Part shown: piece after piece, positions 11,855 to 22,965 of the stretch
Layout: every line of letters begins with the position of its first letter
How positions within the stretch are numbered: the stretch's first letter is position 1
DNA from: Dermatemys mawii
Taxonomy: Eukaryota; Chordata; Testudines; Dermatemydidae
Assembly: GCA_007922305.1 (NCBI GenBank)
Contig: ML677343.1
Coordinates: 31,799,987 to 31,863,986 of the forward strand
Direction of reading: 5' to 3'
DNA: 64,000 nt
Position numbers and translations under genes: made by a program
The notes under the pieces: generated by a model
Database searches by the model: none
What the model saw: the letters and a program-made list of their open reading frames with translations, nothing else
Told to the model about the DNA's origin: nothing

Positions 11855-11975
11855 TAGTATTGGCGGTATCTTAATGCTTAGGAGATCCCCAAGGATCGGG
11901 CCCTAGGTGCTCTACAAACCCAGAAGAAAAAGTTGGTCCCTGCCCAACCAGCTTCCAATCCCAGTACAGGGCGGG
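11855..11975 (+). repeat. Degraded interspersed repeat (MIR-associated type)
   Basis: Blocks such as 'ggccctaggtgctctacaaa' and 'ggtccctgcccaaccagctt' match a repeat common in reptile genomes, whose consensus contains a 'gtgctgtacaaacacag'-like stretch. Related pieces occur at 59692-59775 and, in another form, at 33865-33950. I cannot assign a family name with certainty. Confidence 0.45.
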
Positions 11976-12492
11976 AGGCGACCGATGGAAACGGACCAAT
12001 GGGGGACCAAATTAAGACAGGCTGGAGTCTCAGCGGACCGGCGGGCTTGGTTAGTTGTTGAGGTTCTTGTAGGCTTCGCTGCAGAGGCTCGAGGAGGGAT
12101 TTGAAGGGGGAGGATGAGGTGGCTTTGCAGGGGTTTATAGGAATTCCACCCCAAATACAAAGGGCAGCCTGGGAGGGAGAATGGCGGGGATAGTTTGAGA
12201 AGGTAGCCACTGGGTGATGGAGGCTGGCACCGTGGGCTGATTGGGATTGAGCTTCGAGGTCTTGGACGTGAACGAGAGATGAGGAGGGTGGGGAAAGGCC
12301 TGGGACCAGGCCGCGGCGTTCTACTCCATGAAGAACATCCTAGCCGTCGCTTGCTGTTGTGCCCCGCTTGTGGTGGCCCTTTTCCGGTGGGCTCTTGGGC
12401 CGGCTGAGGAGTCCCTAGAACGGTGGGACGTTGTATCTGACGTTCTCCTGGAGCTCGGGTGACACAGTAATGGGCCCTTTCTTCCATTCCAG

Positions 12493-12588
12493 AAGCAGAG
12501 TCCACAGACGCCTCGGAAAGTCCGAAGGAGTCACAAAAGCAGGAGCCTGGAGAAAATCCACAGGAGTCGAACCCATGGAATGGGCCAG
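12493..12588 (+). CDS. ZFPM1: ZFPM1 (FOG1) coding exon, probable exon 3
   Basis: This 96-bp exon has its acceptor AG at 12491-12492 and donor GTAAAT at 12589. Its first two bases complete a Glu codon begun by exon 2 (G|AA), and its last G begins the Asp codon finished by exon 4 (G|AT). It reads AESTDASESPKESQKQEPG and then ENPQESNPWNGP. The tail lines up with human FOG1 EEPGSPWSGP, which immediately precedes DELE in both. The segment is low-complexity, acidic and Ser/Pro/Gln-rich, with no domain. It links the N-terminal motif to the PR-like domain and is expected to be disordered. The shared phase, splice sites and WxGP|DELE junction make it the genuine upstream neighbour of exon 4 despite the 39 kb intron that follows. 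Confidence 0.9.
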
Positions 12589-13329
12589 GTAAATCCCTCC
12601 CATCCCCAAAATGTGTCCTCTGCCCCATCCTGAACCCTGCTGGGATACCCTCAGCAGCATCTATCTCCACGGTTTTGGGGTCTCTGCTCTCCCCACTGAG
12701 AAACAGGGCTTATGCTATCCTCCAGCTGAAAAATGCCGCGGCTTGACCTGGGGTGCAGGCAGTGGCCACCTTGGCTGCTGGATTTGATGGCTTTGACTTT
12801 TTCTCTCTTGCTTCTCATTGTGTCTGGGCTCTTCCTTGGTTGGCTGGTCATGGATGACCAGGCAGATACGAATGTCTTGAATGTCAGTGTCTTCCCGGGC
12901 CGTTTGCCTTTCAAATGGGAGCAGCTCGACTGGTGAGTGACCTTTGGAGAAGAATGGGCGTCGGCGTCTCAGGAGGCCTGTTCACACCGGGGTGATAGCT
13001 GGAGGGGGTGGGGAAGCAGGTGAGCAGTTTTCTGAAGTCAACCAGGAGACCTGAGTCATGTTACATGGGGAGGAAACCCAACCCCTCCATCCCCCGCTTC
13101 CCCGACACACACGGCTTTAGTAATGAATGGGGCAAGTGACAAACTTGAATGTGTGGCCCAAGAAACATGGGAGTTGAGAAATACAATGTTGGGGATGTAG
13201 TTAGCCATTGTAGTTAGCAGAGGCTCGGGATCTGAGCACCACGAAACTTCCTGCATCTGAAGGAAGGGAGAGGGTTGGAGTCTGAATCCCAGATCCAAAT
13301 GCCACATTTGTCCCTCCTCCACCCCCATA

Positions 13330-13420
13330 TTCCTAAATTCCGAGGCCAGAAGGGACCACTGTGATCAGAGAGTCCAATCTCCTGCAGAACGCAGGCCAGA
13401 GAACAGAGGTTGCCGAAGTC
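13330..13420 (-). mobile_element. CR1 LINE 3'-terminal fragment
   Basis: On the minus strand it ends in the canonical CR1 3' block: '...gatcacagtggtcccttctg' followed by 'gcctcggaatttagg'. It is short and truncated at its 5' end. Confidence 0.7.
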
Positions 13421-13764
13421 GGGGGTTGAACCAGGATCTGCATGCCCTTCCCTGTTGTGTACCTTGAAAGCATCTGTGGGGTGACTTGCAGGCTTTGTGG
13501 CTTCCAGCCTCAAAACAGGCGCTATTGATCCTAAAAGAGGCCCAGAGCAGGATAGCAAAGGAGATGGGGGTCTGGTAAGATGTGTGTGTGACTGAATATT
13601 ACAAACCTCAGGATTCAGCCAGAGAAAGGAAAGAGCTAGAGGGGACACAGGTCCTTGCCCTGTCCCTTAATAAAACAGTATGGGGTCGTTTGATGACATA
13701 GTGAAGGACAGTATATTTACCCCTAATAGAACATGATGTAAACTGCAGCCAACCTCGGGAACTC

Positions 13765-13817
13765 ACTGTTGCAGGAGAGCAGAGTCAGATACTGTTGCAG
13801 GAGAGCAGGGACTGATA
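13765..13817. repeat. Tandem duplication of a ~26-bp unit
   Basis: Two adjacent copies begin ACTGTTGCAGGAGAGCAG and differ only slightly at their 3' ends. It is a small local duplication with no known function. Confidence 0.75.
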
Positions 13818-14539
13818 CTGCAGCTGGATTTCTTTTAAAAGAGCTTGAATAGCTTTTAATTCATTAGTATTTGTATTAATGTAGTGCCTGGGTTATAACT
13901 GTGTGCTAATATCATGCTGAAGATGCTTGAATCCCCATGCTTCAGGGCAGGAGCTAGATAGCATGTGGTGTCAGGAAGGAGTTGTCGATATACAGCATTG
14001 CACGTGTGGCACCGTGATCCAGGGATAGCGTTTTTCCCTTCCTCTGGCACTGACCGCTACGTGATTGCATTTGCAATACCAGCTCTGGCCGTTGGTCTAC
14101 GTTCCTACAGTCACAGTGGGGCTTTGATAGCATCATGGCAACCACAAGAAGAGAGCTGGAGTGGTTAGCGATGTTATCAAAACCCCAAGAAGTGTCTATA
14201 GCCGTATATCGCCGTCTTCCTGTCTTGTCATCTCTGTGTTTTTGAGGCTGAATGTCTTTTGCGTGACGGCTGCCAGGCAGTACAGGGCTGCATGCTATCT
14301 GGGCCCTTGGCCTATCGCTGTGGTATCTAGAAACCAAAAGGAAGACACAGTCTCTTCCCAAGAAGCTTACGGTCTTGGCTTGATTTTCCCCCCCAAATCT
14401 GGGCGAGGATGGCTGTAGACCTGAACCGTTAACTGACGTGCAGCATGTGTGGATATCTTCCTCGTGACCGATGGGTGTGTCTTTACTCCCCTCGTTGACC
14501 GAGGTGGGAGAAAGACCTAGAGGAGAGTTGCTGGGGGGC

Positions 14540-14645
14540 AGCTGTAGCTCATGCATTGAAGGAGATGGTCCCTGTGTTTCCATGGCCCGAGTTCAGATCC
14601 TACCACTGAGCTGTCCTCTTTGTAGATGAAGATGCTCCAAGCGTC
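14540..14645 (+). mobile_element. tRNA-derived SINE head (degraded)
   Basis: 'CTGTAGCTCATGCATTGAAGG' resembles a tRNA A box, and 'GAGTTCAGATCCTACCACTG' resembles a B box followed by a tRNA 3' end, at about the right spacing. This suits a tRNA-derived SINE. A functional tRNA gene is unlikely because the cloverleaf stems do not pair. Confidence 0.5.
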
Positions 14646-14753
14646 AGTTTAGGCCTCCCTTATACTCCCCAGTGCGTCTGGGCACCGCCGGTAGCGGTAT
14701 CACTCTCCTATCCAGCGGAGGCGGTGGGGAAGCGGGGGACAGAAAGAGACATG

Positions 14754-14796
14754 TTAGGGTTGGGTTTATCTGCAGACACACATTAGGGTTGGGTTT
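14754..14796. repeat. Direct repeat TTAGGGTTGGGTTT x2
   Basis: Two identical 14-mers, at 14754-14767 and 14783-14796, are separated by 15 nt. They look telomere-like but are not perfect TTAGGG arrays. Confidence 0.75.
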
Positions 14797-16584
14797 TTAA
14801 ACAAGGGGAACTGGGTTTCCCTCCCCTCTCTGCTTGAGCCCTTGTTGCATGATGGGAAGGGGTGACCTTGAGGCTCCAGGTTTGACTTTGGATCCCTGGC
14901 CCTCGGGGGAGAAGGGCCCGTGAATCTTTTGGCTCTGTGACTCTGCCCGCAGGCGCCTTATTAATTGGGCCCTTCCTCCCTTCCCTAAGCGCCACCCATG
15001 GCAAAGACCCCCTGATGGAGGAATGGCCTCTGGGCCTGGCTTAGGGCTGCCTGGCAGACAGACTGGAGGTTGTCCTGGCTCTGCTATCAAAGCAGCATGG
15101 GAAATGCCGAGCGCCAAGGCACATGTGCGGCTCCCTTGACCCCGTCACCAGCGGCTTTGCCTCATCTGGAGACAGGCCATGTGGCACTGAGTAGGCCCCA
15201 CGCCAGGGCTAGCCCTGCCTATCCCCCCTGCGGGGCAGAGGCTGCTTCTTGGTGCAAAGCGACCAGGAGTGTGAGTGGGGTGGGGGGCTGTGGCAAGTCT
15301 GGGGGTCAGTCCTGCCGCTTCCCCTGGGACTATGCCCACTGGGGCTGGGACGGGCCTGGCAGAGTGCTGAGGCAGGAGAGTTAACCAGCCTCCTCCCCAG
15401 CATGAATCTCTCTGCTGTTTGCTGCTGATACTGTCAGTGGTCCCCTCCCTCCCCCACCTTCCCCCGATTCAACTCATCAAGGAAGGGAAATGTGCTCCCG
15501 TTGATATCCCTGGCCCTTCCTGGATGCGTTGGCAGGAAGTATCTGTGCGGCTTCCACCTCACCAATCTCCTCTTTATCTGCTCCCTCCCACCCTGGCCCT
15601 TTGCCCTAGTGACCATGGAGGAGAGGTGACGTGATGTGTTCTTTTTTTCTCCGACCTCTCAGCCTCGTTAGCCTAATTGCTAATAAGCAGCCTCAGCCCA
15701 GGCAGCTCTGCCTCTTCCTTTTGCAGCACTGCTTTCCAGTCACGCCGCTTCTCCGCTTCCTATCCACCCCCATATTCGGATCCGCTCTGCTCTGGCTCAC
15801 TGGTCTCCTGGTGGAACGAATTTGGGGGCAAGTCAAGAGGTTGGGGGGTGAAGCAGCACGATCGGGACCCCGTCAATCCAGGGAATAAAAAGCGAGACGT
15901 TCCTACTCCACCCACATCCCAGCAGTCGGCGGTGCCAAGGGAGATAATTAAGGGGTCGGATACTTAATTGAAGTGGGTTATTGTCCTAGTACTTTCCATA
16001 ATACCCTAAGTAACTTTGTCTCACTGCTCAGCACCCCTTAGGAAGCTGGGAGGTCAAATCTCCCGTTATCATTTTCCTCCCCCACATGATGCGGACAAGC
16101 CAGTAGCATTACGCGTGAGTGCTGTCGGTGCTGATCTTCTCCCCTTGGGGTTGTTTTGGTAGGGTTGCGTATGAGTCCTGCGCAGAGTGCCCTGGCTTGT
16201 TGGCAGAATTTGGGGCTCAGAGCCATGTGTGCACATGCGTATTTGGAGTTGGCGGCTAGAGCGCACGTTCCTCTTCCGCTGGGAGGAGAATGGTGCACAG
16301 GGTGATGGGGCTGCCTGGACTGGCACGGGGCGGACTGAATGACCCAGGAAATCCCTTCTAGTTCTGTGTCCTTAATTACGCTGTGTACAAATGGAGAGTC
16401 CCACACTTGGCCCTCATCCCTGCCTCTGTCGCTCTCCAGCTGCCCTAGCGGCCGAAGCAGCCGCGACCTAAAACAACCTTGGGGTCGCCCTGGCTGTCCC
16501 GGCACGTCGTCTTCCAGTCGGCTGAAGGTGTGCGGGGAAAGTTACGCAGCTTTTTCTTCTCCCTCCCCCACCCCCACCCGCGTT

Positions 16585-16880
16585 AGTTATTTGCATTCTT
16601 CATGTAAAAGAGATTTTATTATCGCCTTCTGCCAGCCCATCTCTATTCTGGTAATTGGAGCGATATTAATTTCTGTGTGGCAGGGAGTTGATGGCAGTCC
16701 GGCGATGCTGGAGCGATAGGGTGTTCCTTGTGCGCTAACCGCCGCGATAGCCCGTCTATCAGCCTCCGTGCAGGCGCTGCACTTATCAGGAATAGAACTG
16801 GCAAAAAGGGAAACTTTGAGCAGCCTGAATTTTCTTTTTATCAGGCAGGATCCGCCATATGTCAGCGATGGCAGCTGTGA
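16585..16880. promoter_or_regulatory. Candidate intronic enhancer: octamer plus GATA motifs
   Basis: A perfect octamer, ATTTGCAT, lies at 16589-16596. It is followed by minus-strand WGATAR sites CTATCA 16756, TTATCA 16783 and TTATCA 16838, plus looser cores (TTATCG 16619, GATAG cores near 16716 and 16746). The block is AT-rich, repeat-free and bounded by C-rich intron on the left. POU plus GATA motifs in a FOG1 intron would suit a haematopoietic or cardiac enhancer, but activity and conservation are not shown by the sequence. Confidence 0.38.
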
Positions 16881-18779
16881 AGATGCAGTGTAGAGGGTAG
16901 GGGCGGGGGGAGCGGCTTTGCTCCAAGACGCCTTCCTTTGTCCCTCTTTGGATCTCACTTCTAATCTGCTCTGCGGGAGCTTCCTTTGGGGATTGTGGGG
17001 CCAGGGGGGAGAGGGGATAGGTGTCTCTCTGTATTGCCTCTTTCTCCAGGCTGAGCTGCACCGGGGCACTTGCTGTAGCAACATCACTTCCCCTCTTGAA
17101 TTATCCCAAAGGAGAGAGGCAAGGAGGCTAGGTAGCTCTCCGTCGGGTCCCCCCGACAACCTTGCTGATCTGTCAGCCGCCTCTCGGTGACAGCGGAGAC
17201 GTTGCCTGCGGTGCTGAGGCCTGGGGGGACAGCCGGTGGGTGAATTTCTTTGGAAGGAGGCTGTGTAACGGAGTGACTCCGTTAAAGGGGATGCTGTAGG
17301 GCAACTCCAAATTGCTGAATACGACTGAGTGTCGCTTGGGAAGCCTCCGAAGAACCTGTCTGTTTCCCAGATTGTTTGACCTGCCAGTTCATGGCTTGTG
17401 GAACTTGGGGTGGGGGGAAAGCAACACATTTTTGTAGGGCCTACAGAAATGGCTTCCACTTTGCTCTGGGCACCAGCAGCCGGCTAATAATGCATCCATG
17501 TTTGAACCAGCAGCTCTCTTGTGTAGGATCGTGGGATCCTGCTGAGATGGGCCCGTTCTGTGCCTCAGACTGCATGGCTATTGGCCACTGACGTGGAGAA
17601 GAGGTGGCTTGGCCCTGCCGCGACCTCGTTGGGAGTGTCTCAGTTCCGCCCCCTAGGCTGGTAGATGTGGCCTTCTCCACACACGGGCAGAACTCCCCAC
17701 CTGCCTAAGTGTCTTTCTCCTCCCACCCCTGTTGGCTTAGCAGACCTGGACCCCTTGCATAGGCGGCCACCAGGCGACAGCCCCATCCTCTCCCCTCTGC
17801 CACGCAACAAGGGCTTCTTGAGCAAAGGTGGGCTGCAAGCCTGCATGGTAAGGTCCTTACTTGTAACCGCCCCGCCCCTCCGATCTGCATGGGCAGCTAA
17901 CGGCACCTGTCAAACTGGCCACACCCCCTTTCTGCCAGGGCCAGTCTTGCTAGAGAGGCAAAGATATGGACCCCCCGCTTACTTAACTGGCACCTGCCAA
18001 AGGGTCCAGCTTAACTCAAGTGTTTGTGTAAAACTTTTTGGCTGCCGAGTTGGGATCTGAACTCCCAGCGTGCCGGGCAGATCAGAGCTTTTGGTTAAAG
18101 ACTGCAAACATGAACACTCATCTGCATGCCCTTCCCCACCCCCAGACCTGTTCTATGTAAAGTTTGCCCCTCGTTAGGAGTTCACGATTGCCATTGCAGT
18201 AGCACCCAAGTTGCCCTAGGCGATGCAAAGACATATGAAGACCTAATCGGCATCCCTGTCCCCTAGCATTTAAAAGCAATCACCTTAAAATCATGAGGGC
18301 TTTAAAATCAAGCTTTGTTTTTAAAGAGGGGATTCCTTTGATCTCCCTTGTGATTTTTGGCCCTTTGCGGGAGCTCTTGAGGGATCTTTTCAAGCTTCTC
18401 TATGAAGCCATGAGACCTGGAAACGTACCCTCTCTTTTAAAGGAAAGCTGGGAAGTCCAGCCACTGCTATCGCAGATGATCCCGTTCATAAACTCATCAA
18501 ACTCCATCATCAAGCTGTGGGAAGGGAGGGGATTTTTTGGGAAGCTGTTTCAGAACCTCACTCTGCTGATGGTTAGAAGCCTTCTAATTTCCCACCTCAG
18601 TTTATTCCTGACCTGTTTATCCCCATTTGTTCTTGTGCCCAACATTGTCCTTTAGCTTCCCCCTCCCTAGTGTTTACCCCTTGCTGTATTTATAGGGCGC
18701 AATCAGATCACCCTTACGTCTAGCTGGGCTAACCAAGCCAAGCTTTCTGAGCACACGGCTAGGCCCAAACAAAGGATGC

Positions 18780-18985
18780 CTGCAGCAGATGAGTCTCCAG
18801 ACTCAAGTCTACAGACTTAGGCTCATGCTAGAGCATGAAAAGTAGTGGTGTCGGTATTCCCAATCGGCGGGAACATCTGTCGAGCTATTTTTAACACCAT
18901 AGCATGAGCCCCTCAAGCTCCAGTCCACAGACCTAGGCTCTGAGACTGATCGCTGCAGGGTGTTTTTGCATCGTATACGTACCTA
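18780..18985. repeat. Palindrome-bearing interspersed repeat, degraded
   Basis: 'acagacttaggctcatgcta' and, about 80 bp later, 'catagcatgagcccctcaag' with 'agacctaggctctgag' share complementary and direct sub-blocks. That is the kind of structure seen in reptile MITEs. Ends and family are not resolved. Confidence 0.3.
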
Positions 18986-19169
18986 AGTCTCCTCCCATAA
19001 GACCGGCTCTCCATTCCCCTGGTCACACTAGGAGGCTTCTCTGCACCTGCTCCAGTTTGTGTTCTCTTTCCTGAACAGGGCAGGCCAGATTAGCCCACTT
19101 TTTCCATATGAGGAATGGATTTAAAGTCCTGGCTCCCAGAGAGAAGTAAAACCCGAAATATTACAAGAC

Positions 19170-19236
19170 TTACAGCTTGTCTACACTGGCAATTGACAGC
19201 GCTGCCACTTTCTTGCTCAGTGGTGTGAAAAAAGAC
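19170..19236. mobile_element. Truncated MITE end, interrupted by the next element
   Basis: 'cttgtctacactggcaattg' through 'tcagtggtgtgaaaaaa' matches the terminal part of another turtle MITE as I recall it. It stops exactly where the 19240 element begins, so the younger element probably inserted into it. The other half is not visible downstream. Confidence 0.45.
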
Positions 19237-19239
19237 TAA

Positions 19240-19517
19240 GGGCTGGTCCTCACTAGGGCTGGGGATCAGCTGTAGATACGCAATTTCAGCTATGTTAATA
19301 ACGTAGCTGAAATCGGTGTCTCTACAGCCGACTTACCTGCCGTCCTCACGGCGGCGGCAGTGTGCTTCCCCGTCGACTCCAGCTTGCGCCTTTTGGCGAG
19401 CTGGAGTTACAGAGTCGACGGGGGCACCACTGGCGATTGATTTATCGCGTCTTGACGAGACGCGATGAATCGATCGCCATAAGATCGATCTCTCCCTGCG
19501 CTAGTGAAGACAAGCCC
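19240..19517. mobile_element. PIF/Harbinger-like MITE with TAA target duplication
   Basis: The terminal inverted repeats GGGCTGGTCCTCACTAG and, on the other strand at the right end, GGGCTTGTCTTCACTAG agree at 15 of 17 positions. Both ends are flanked by TAA (19237-19239 and 19518-19520), a 3-bp TWA-type duplication as made by PIF/Harbinger transposases. The 278-bp interior is non-coding and consists largely of hairpins, at about 19270-19327, 19368-19422 and 19434-19477. The last has the arms GCGATTGATTTATCGCGTC and GACGCGATGAATCGATCGC. It would have been moved by a transposase encoded elsewhere. Confidence 0.75.
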
Positions 19518-19521
19518 TAAG

Positions 19522-19702
19522 TAAAGTATTAGAGCATAAGCTTTCATGGGCTAATACCCACTTCATCTTTGCAAGTGCATCCAACGAAGTGGGTATTAGC
19601 CCACAAAAGCTTATGCTCTAATACTTTAGTTAGTCTTTAAGGTGCCACAGGACTCTTTGTTACTTCTGCAATCCCAGACTAACACGGCTACCCCTCTGAT
19701 TC
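19522..19702 (-). mobile_element. SINE-like turtle repeat with a duplicated, inverted end (hairpin)
   Basis: The right part, on the minus strand, carries the same family as 24606-24742: GGGGTAGCCGTGTTAGTCTG, then a 'ggtgccac' block, then 'aagcttttgtgggctaatac'. Its distal end is present twice in opposite orientation. The 43-bp arms (19522-19564 and 19586-19628) differ at only two positions and are separated by a 21-bp loop. The inverted arm starts two bases after the MITE's TAA duplication. Confidence 0.6.
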
Positions 19703-20609
19703 TCTTCTCCCAACCTCCTAAGGGTGGATTTTGCCCCACAGCTGTTCAAGGGTCCGGAGATTCCATTGGAAAGGGTCGTGTCAATGCATTGGCTCACTCA
19801 GTCTGAAAGTGTTTGAAACACCCCCTGTGTTTTCCCCCGTTGGTGTTTACGCTTTGTTCCCCTCGCCTGTATCTCTTTGCGCCACACCTGAAACCAGCCT
19901 GGTCAGTTTCACTTCCTGGTTCTGGTGCACTAGCACGACTGTTTCCAGCCCTGCAGGGGTTAAGCTTGCCAGTGCCCCTTTCGCTTCTCCCCTTCCCCCT
20001 CTGCCATCTGCTCGTGTGGGTCCATTTCTGTTTGTTTATGAAGCAGAGCAGCTGCCAGCAGAGGGGAAACCTGCGCTCTGACCTGCTGGAGCTGCCTCCG
20101 AAGCCTATCCAAGTTCCCCATTGAAACCTCACAGAATTGGGCCCATAAATCCCCTTCCTCACGTGACCCGACAGGTTCGTTTCTTGCTGGCCTCCCACAA
20201 CACACACTGGCTGGCAGGAGTGTAGCTTTTTCCTTCTTGCTGGAAGGCTGATTCAGGGCCCATTCCTTGGACTCCAGTAGCCATGCTCTGTATGGTCGGT
20301 TTCCTATCACTCTAGGGACCTGCAGCTCTTCCTTCCTCTGTATCTAGGCAGTGCGCCTCTCCCATGCCCCCATTTGGATTTCTCCCACTCTGCTCCAGTC
20401 TCCTTTCTGGTGTTCCCTCCTCTGCCCCCCTGTTAAATTTCTCTAACCCTGGAGCATGTTCCCATCCACTTCCCCGGACTGACGGAGCACCCCGTGCTGG
20501 GCTCTAGAGTTCCCTGTGCACTGGGGAGGACCCCTTTCTATGTCTCCGTGGTAATCTCTCACACGGGCTGTGTGACGTGCCGACTGAACGTGAAAGGCAG
20601 GGGCGAAGG

Positions 20610-20710
20610 AATATTTTTATCTTTGAAATGACCTTGTTCGCTGGAGGTGGCTGGCTGCTTAAAATTCTGATATGCAAATAGCTGATAGCTATAATCTATA
20701 ATCCTCAACT
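20610..20710. promoter_or_regulatory. Small AT-rich island with octamer and GATA motifs
   Basis: TTATCT (20617-20622), a perfect octamer ATGCAAAT (20672-20679) and TGATAG (20683-20688) lie within 75 bp in repeat-free sequence. It is a possible POU/GATA regulatory element, but motif evidence only. Confidence 0.3.
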
Positions 20711-22944
20711 TGGGAGCGTTTACAGAGGGACTGTGCCATTTAATTTTCCTCCTGTTTTGTAGGCTGGCTCTTGGTGCTGACCCCAGCGCTCCCTACTCCT
20801 GTCCTGACCAGCCAGCCCTTTTGCTGCCCATTTCAAAAAGAGACCCTCCTCCCTCGTGGCGGGAGGAGTCTGCTAAGAGGAGTGGGACAGGGCAGTAGCT
20901 TCTACCCGGGATGGGCAAGTGACTTCACAAATTGCTGCCTTTGATCGCTAAGTCTTAGGCTCTAGTCTGACTTTGCTCCCTGTTAAAAATAGCTTCTAGC
21001 CAATCCGGGAAGAGAATAAGGGGGGTGGGTCTGTTTTAGGCTGATTTCAGATTCAGTAGCCCCCTTCCAAAGGATCCTGTGCTCTCACCCAGTCCTGGTC
21101 CTACCCACGCCCAAGCCTGCCCCTCACAGAGGCTGATTTTTAATTCCTTAATACCCCAGAAGGAGGCACCATTCAGAGCTTTGAGGTTCTGGAGCCACAA
21201 CCCCCGTCTCTTAAGGTTTATCTGAAAAGCCCGTGTCTATTTCAGCATGAACGCAGCAGAATGTGGGTCCACTGGGGCTCGCCCCGGGGTTCAGGGACGG
21301 AGATGCATTCCTCGTGCATCCGGAGCTGTTGCTAGATGCTAATCCAGGCACTGCCTCCAGCTGGCCGGCACTTGAAACCCTTCTGGTTCTGGGAGATCCG
21401 GTGCCATAATGATCAGACTCCAGAGTGGGCCAGCCTGCGCGCGTCTCGTCCCTGTCCTTGATCCGTGAGCCTGTACTATAATATTGTGGAGCACCATTGG
21501 TGACTCCACAATCGGTGGTGTAGCTGGTGCTAGCCTTCCATTCTTATGGCACCCAGCTTCCTTAAACCTTCTTTGACTCTTCATGATTGGCTAAGAATAG
21601 TGCACACTGGTACACCCTGCTTTTGTCACCCAGTCCTTTCTTGGCTTCTAGTCTTTTCATCTCCACCTGTCGTCTTTTGTCTTCCACTTTTGTCTCCCTT
21701 CGGGGCTGGAGCTGCCACTTATTAGGAGGGAATTTTTTCACTGAGTCTTGTTCCTCCCACCAATGACTGGTTTCTCCGGGTTGCACTCTAATCTGAATTA
21801 GATACCTGTCCAGAAATGGCGTTGTTCTGCCACAGGGTACGGGTAGCCATACCTCCTTGTAATCAGTCAGGACTTTAGTCTGGCAATTCCTAGACCAGAC
21901 CCTTCAAGATCCGTGTAAATTCACATCCTTGATCGCAACTGGCAAAGTGCTAGTAATTGCAGGGCATTCATGGTTTTTAAATTGCCCCAAACAGCCTTAC
22001 TCTGACTCTGTACAACATCTGCCTCCTCCACTCTGTGCATTGCAGTTGCAATAGCTCCAGATGACCTTCCCCTTCCTCTTTTGATGTAGCCTGGGTACCA
22101 CATGAGACTAACTACCCGATTCCCTACCTGCAAGGATTCAGAAACTCCACTGTGAGGTCATTTCTAGAACCAAACCTCCAGGTACCTTTCTTGGGGAGGT
22201 GGGTGAGAATTAAGGTTTTCGTGGAACCGTAGCTATGAAGCTACGTTGCGCCCACCTTGGTTCTCCAGCATTTGGCTGGGATTCCGGTATCTCCGAAATG
22301 TTCCGATAGCCTCTTTCTGGAGCTGGTGTGCTTCTGCCCCGCCACAGTATCGGCGTTCTTAGCTCACTTGTCTAGGAATTGCTGGTGCACCTGGGGGAAA
22401 ACGAGCAGAGCATCTGGTTGGGGAGAGTAATAAGTTCTTCCCCTCATGCATCACCAGGCTAAGCTCTTTGTTGGCAAAATCTTCTGCAGCCCAGGCTAGC
22501 CCAGTGTCCTAGTGTGGTAGATTTACTGTAGCAACGGCTCTGCTGCCCCATTCAGGTCTGCTCTGTATCGACTGCACTAAAGACGGCCAAGACATCATTG
22601 TAATTTAGGGATGGTGAGTGTCTCAGAGCACTGAGCCCTTGCAGTCACCGTCATTAGCCTGAAGAGCACTGGTGCTTGGCTAAGAGGATGCTGTTGCCAT
22701 GGCAAGTCATACTGGGAAACCCCAAATTCCTCCTGAAGTTACTGAAATTGCTTTAGACCCCACTGATTAAACGGCACAGACAAACAGTTGCACACAGCCA
22801 TGCAATGCAAGTGTGTGTGCGTGTGGAATTACCAGAGATGCACATGCAACCTGGGTCGCTGCGTGGCCAAATGGCGAGGGAGCTACCTCATTGGCTCTTC
22901 GCACGTCTCCGGGACACACCCTGTCTCCCCAGGCCTGGGAGCTG

Positions 22945-22965
22945 CTATTTGCAAATGCAAATGAA
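22945..22965. promoter_or_regulatory. Palindromic ATTTGCAAAT overlapping an octamer
   Basis: The palindrome ATTTGCAAAT at 22947-22956 overlaps a perfect octamer, ATGCAAAT, at 22955-22962. It could bind POU or C/EBP-type factors. No other support is visible. Confidence 0.2.

Larger units (their letters stand above)
7696..12492 (+). other. ZFPM1: ZFPM1 intron between exons 2 and 3 (4.8 kb)
   Basis: This phase 1 intron runs from donor GTGGGT to an acceptor with a good pyrimidine tract (tttcttccattccag). Its most notable content is the AT-rich GATA-motif cluster at 10331-10720. A degraded repeat lies at 11855-11975, and a partial tRNA-SINE-like end (ggaacccaggagtcctggc) lies near 11750. I see nothing recognisable in 7700-10320 or 10960-11740. 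The open frames there have no domain-like content. Confidence 0.8.

Noticed and set aside
14540..14645. Functional tRNA gene
   Set aside because: A- and B-box-like sequences are present but acceptor and anticodon stems do not pair. A SINE head explains it better.
14754..14796. Interstitial telomeric repeat
   Set aside because: Only two TTAGGGTTGGGTTT units, separated and imperfect, with no TTAGGG array.
16587..17459. 290-codon open frame on the minus strand, overlapping a candidate enhancer
   Set aside because: Low-complexity Ser/Pro-rich translation with no recognisable family. The overlap with an AT-rich motif island argues for non-coding function.
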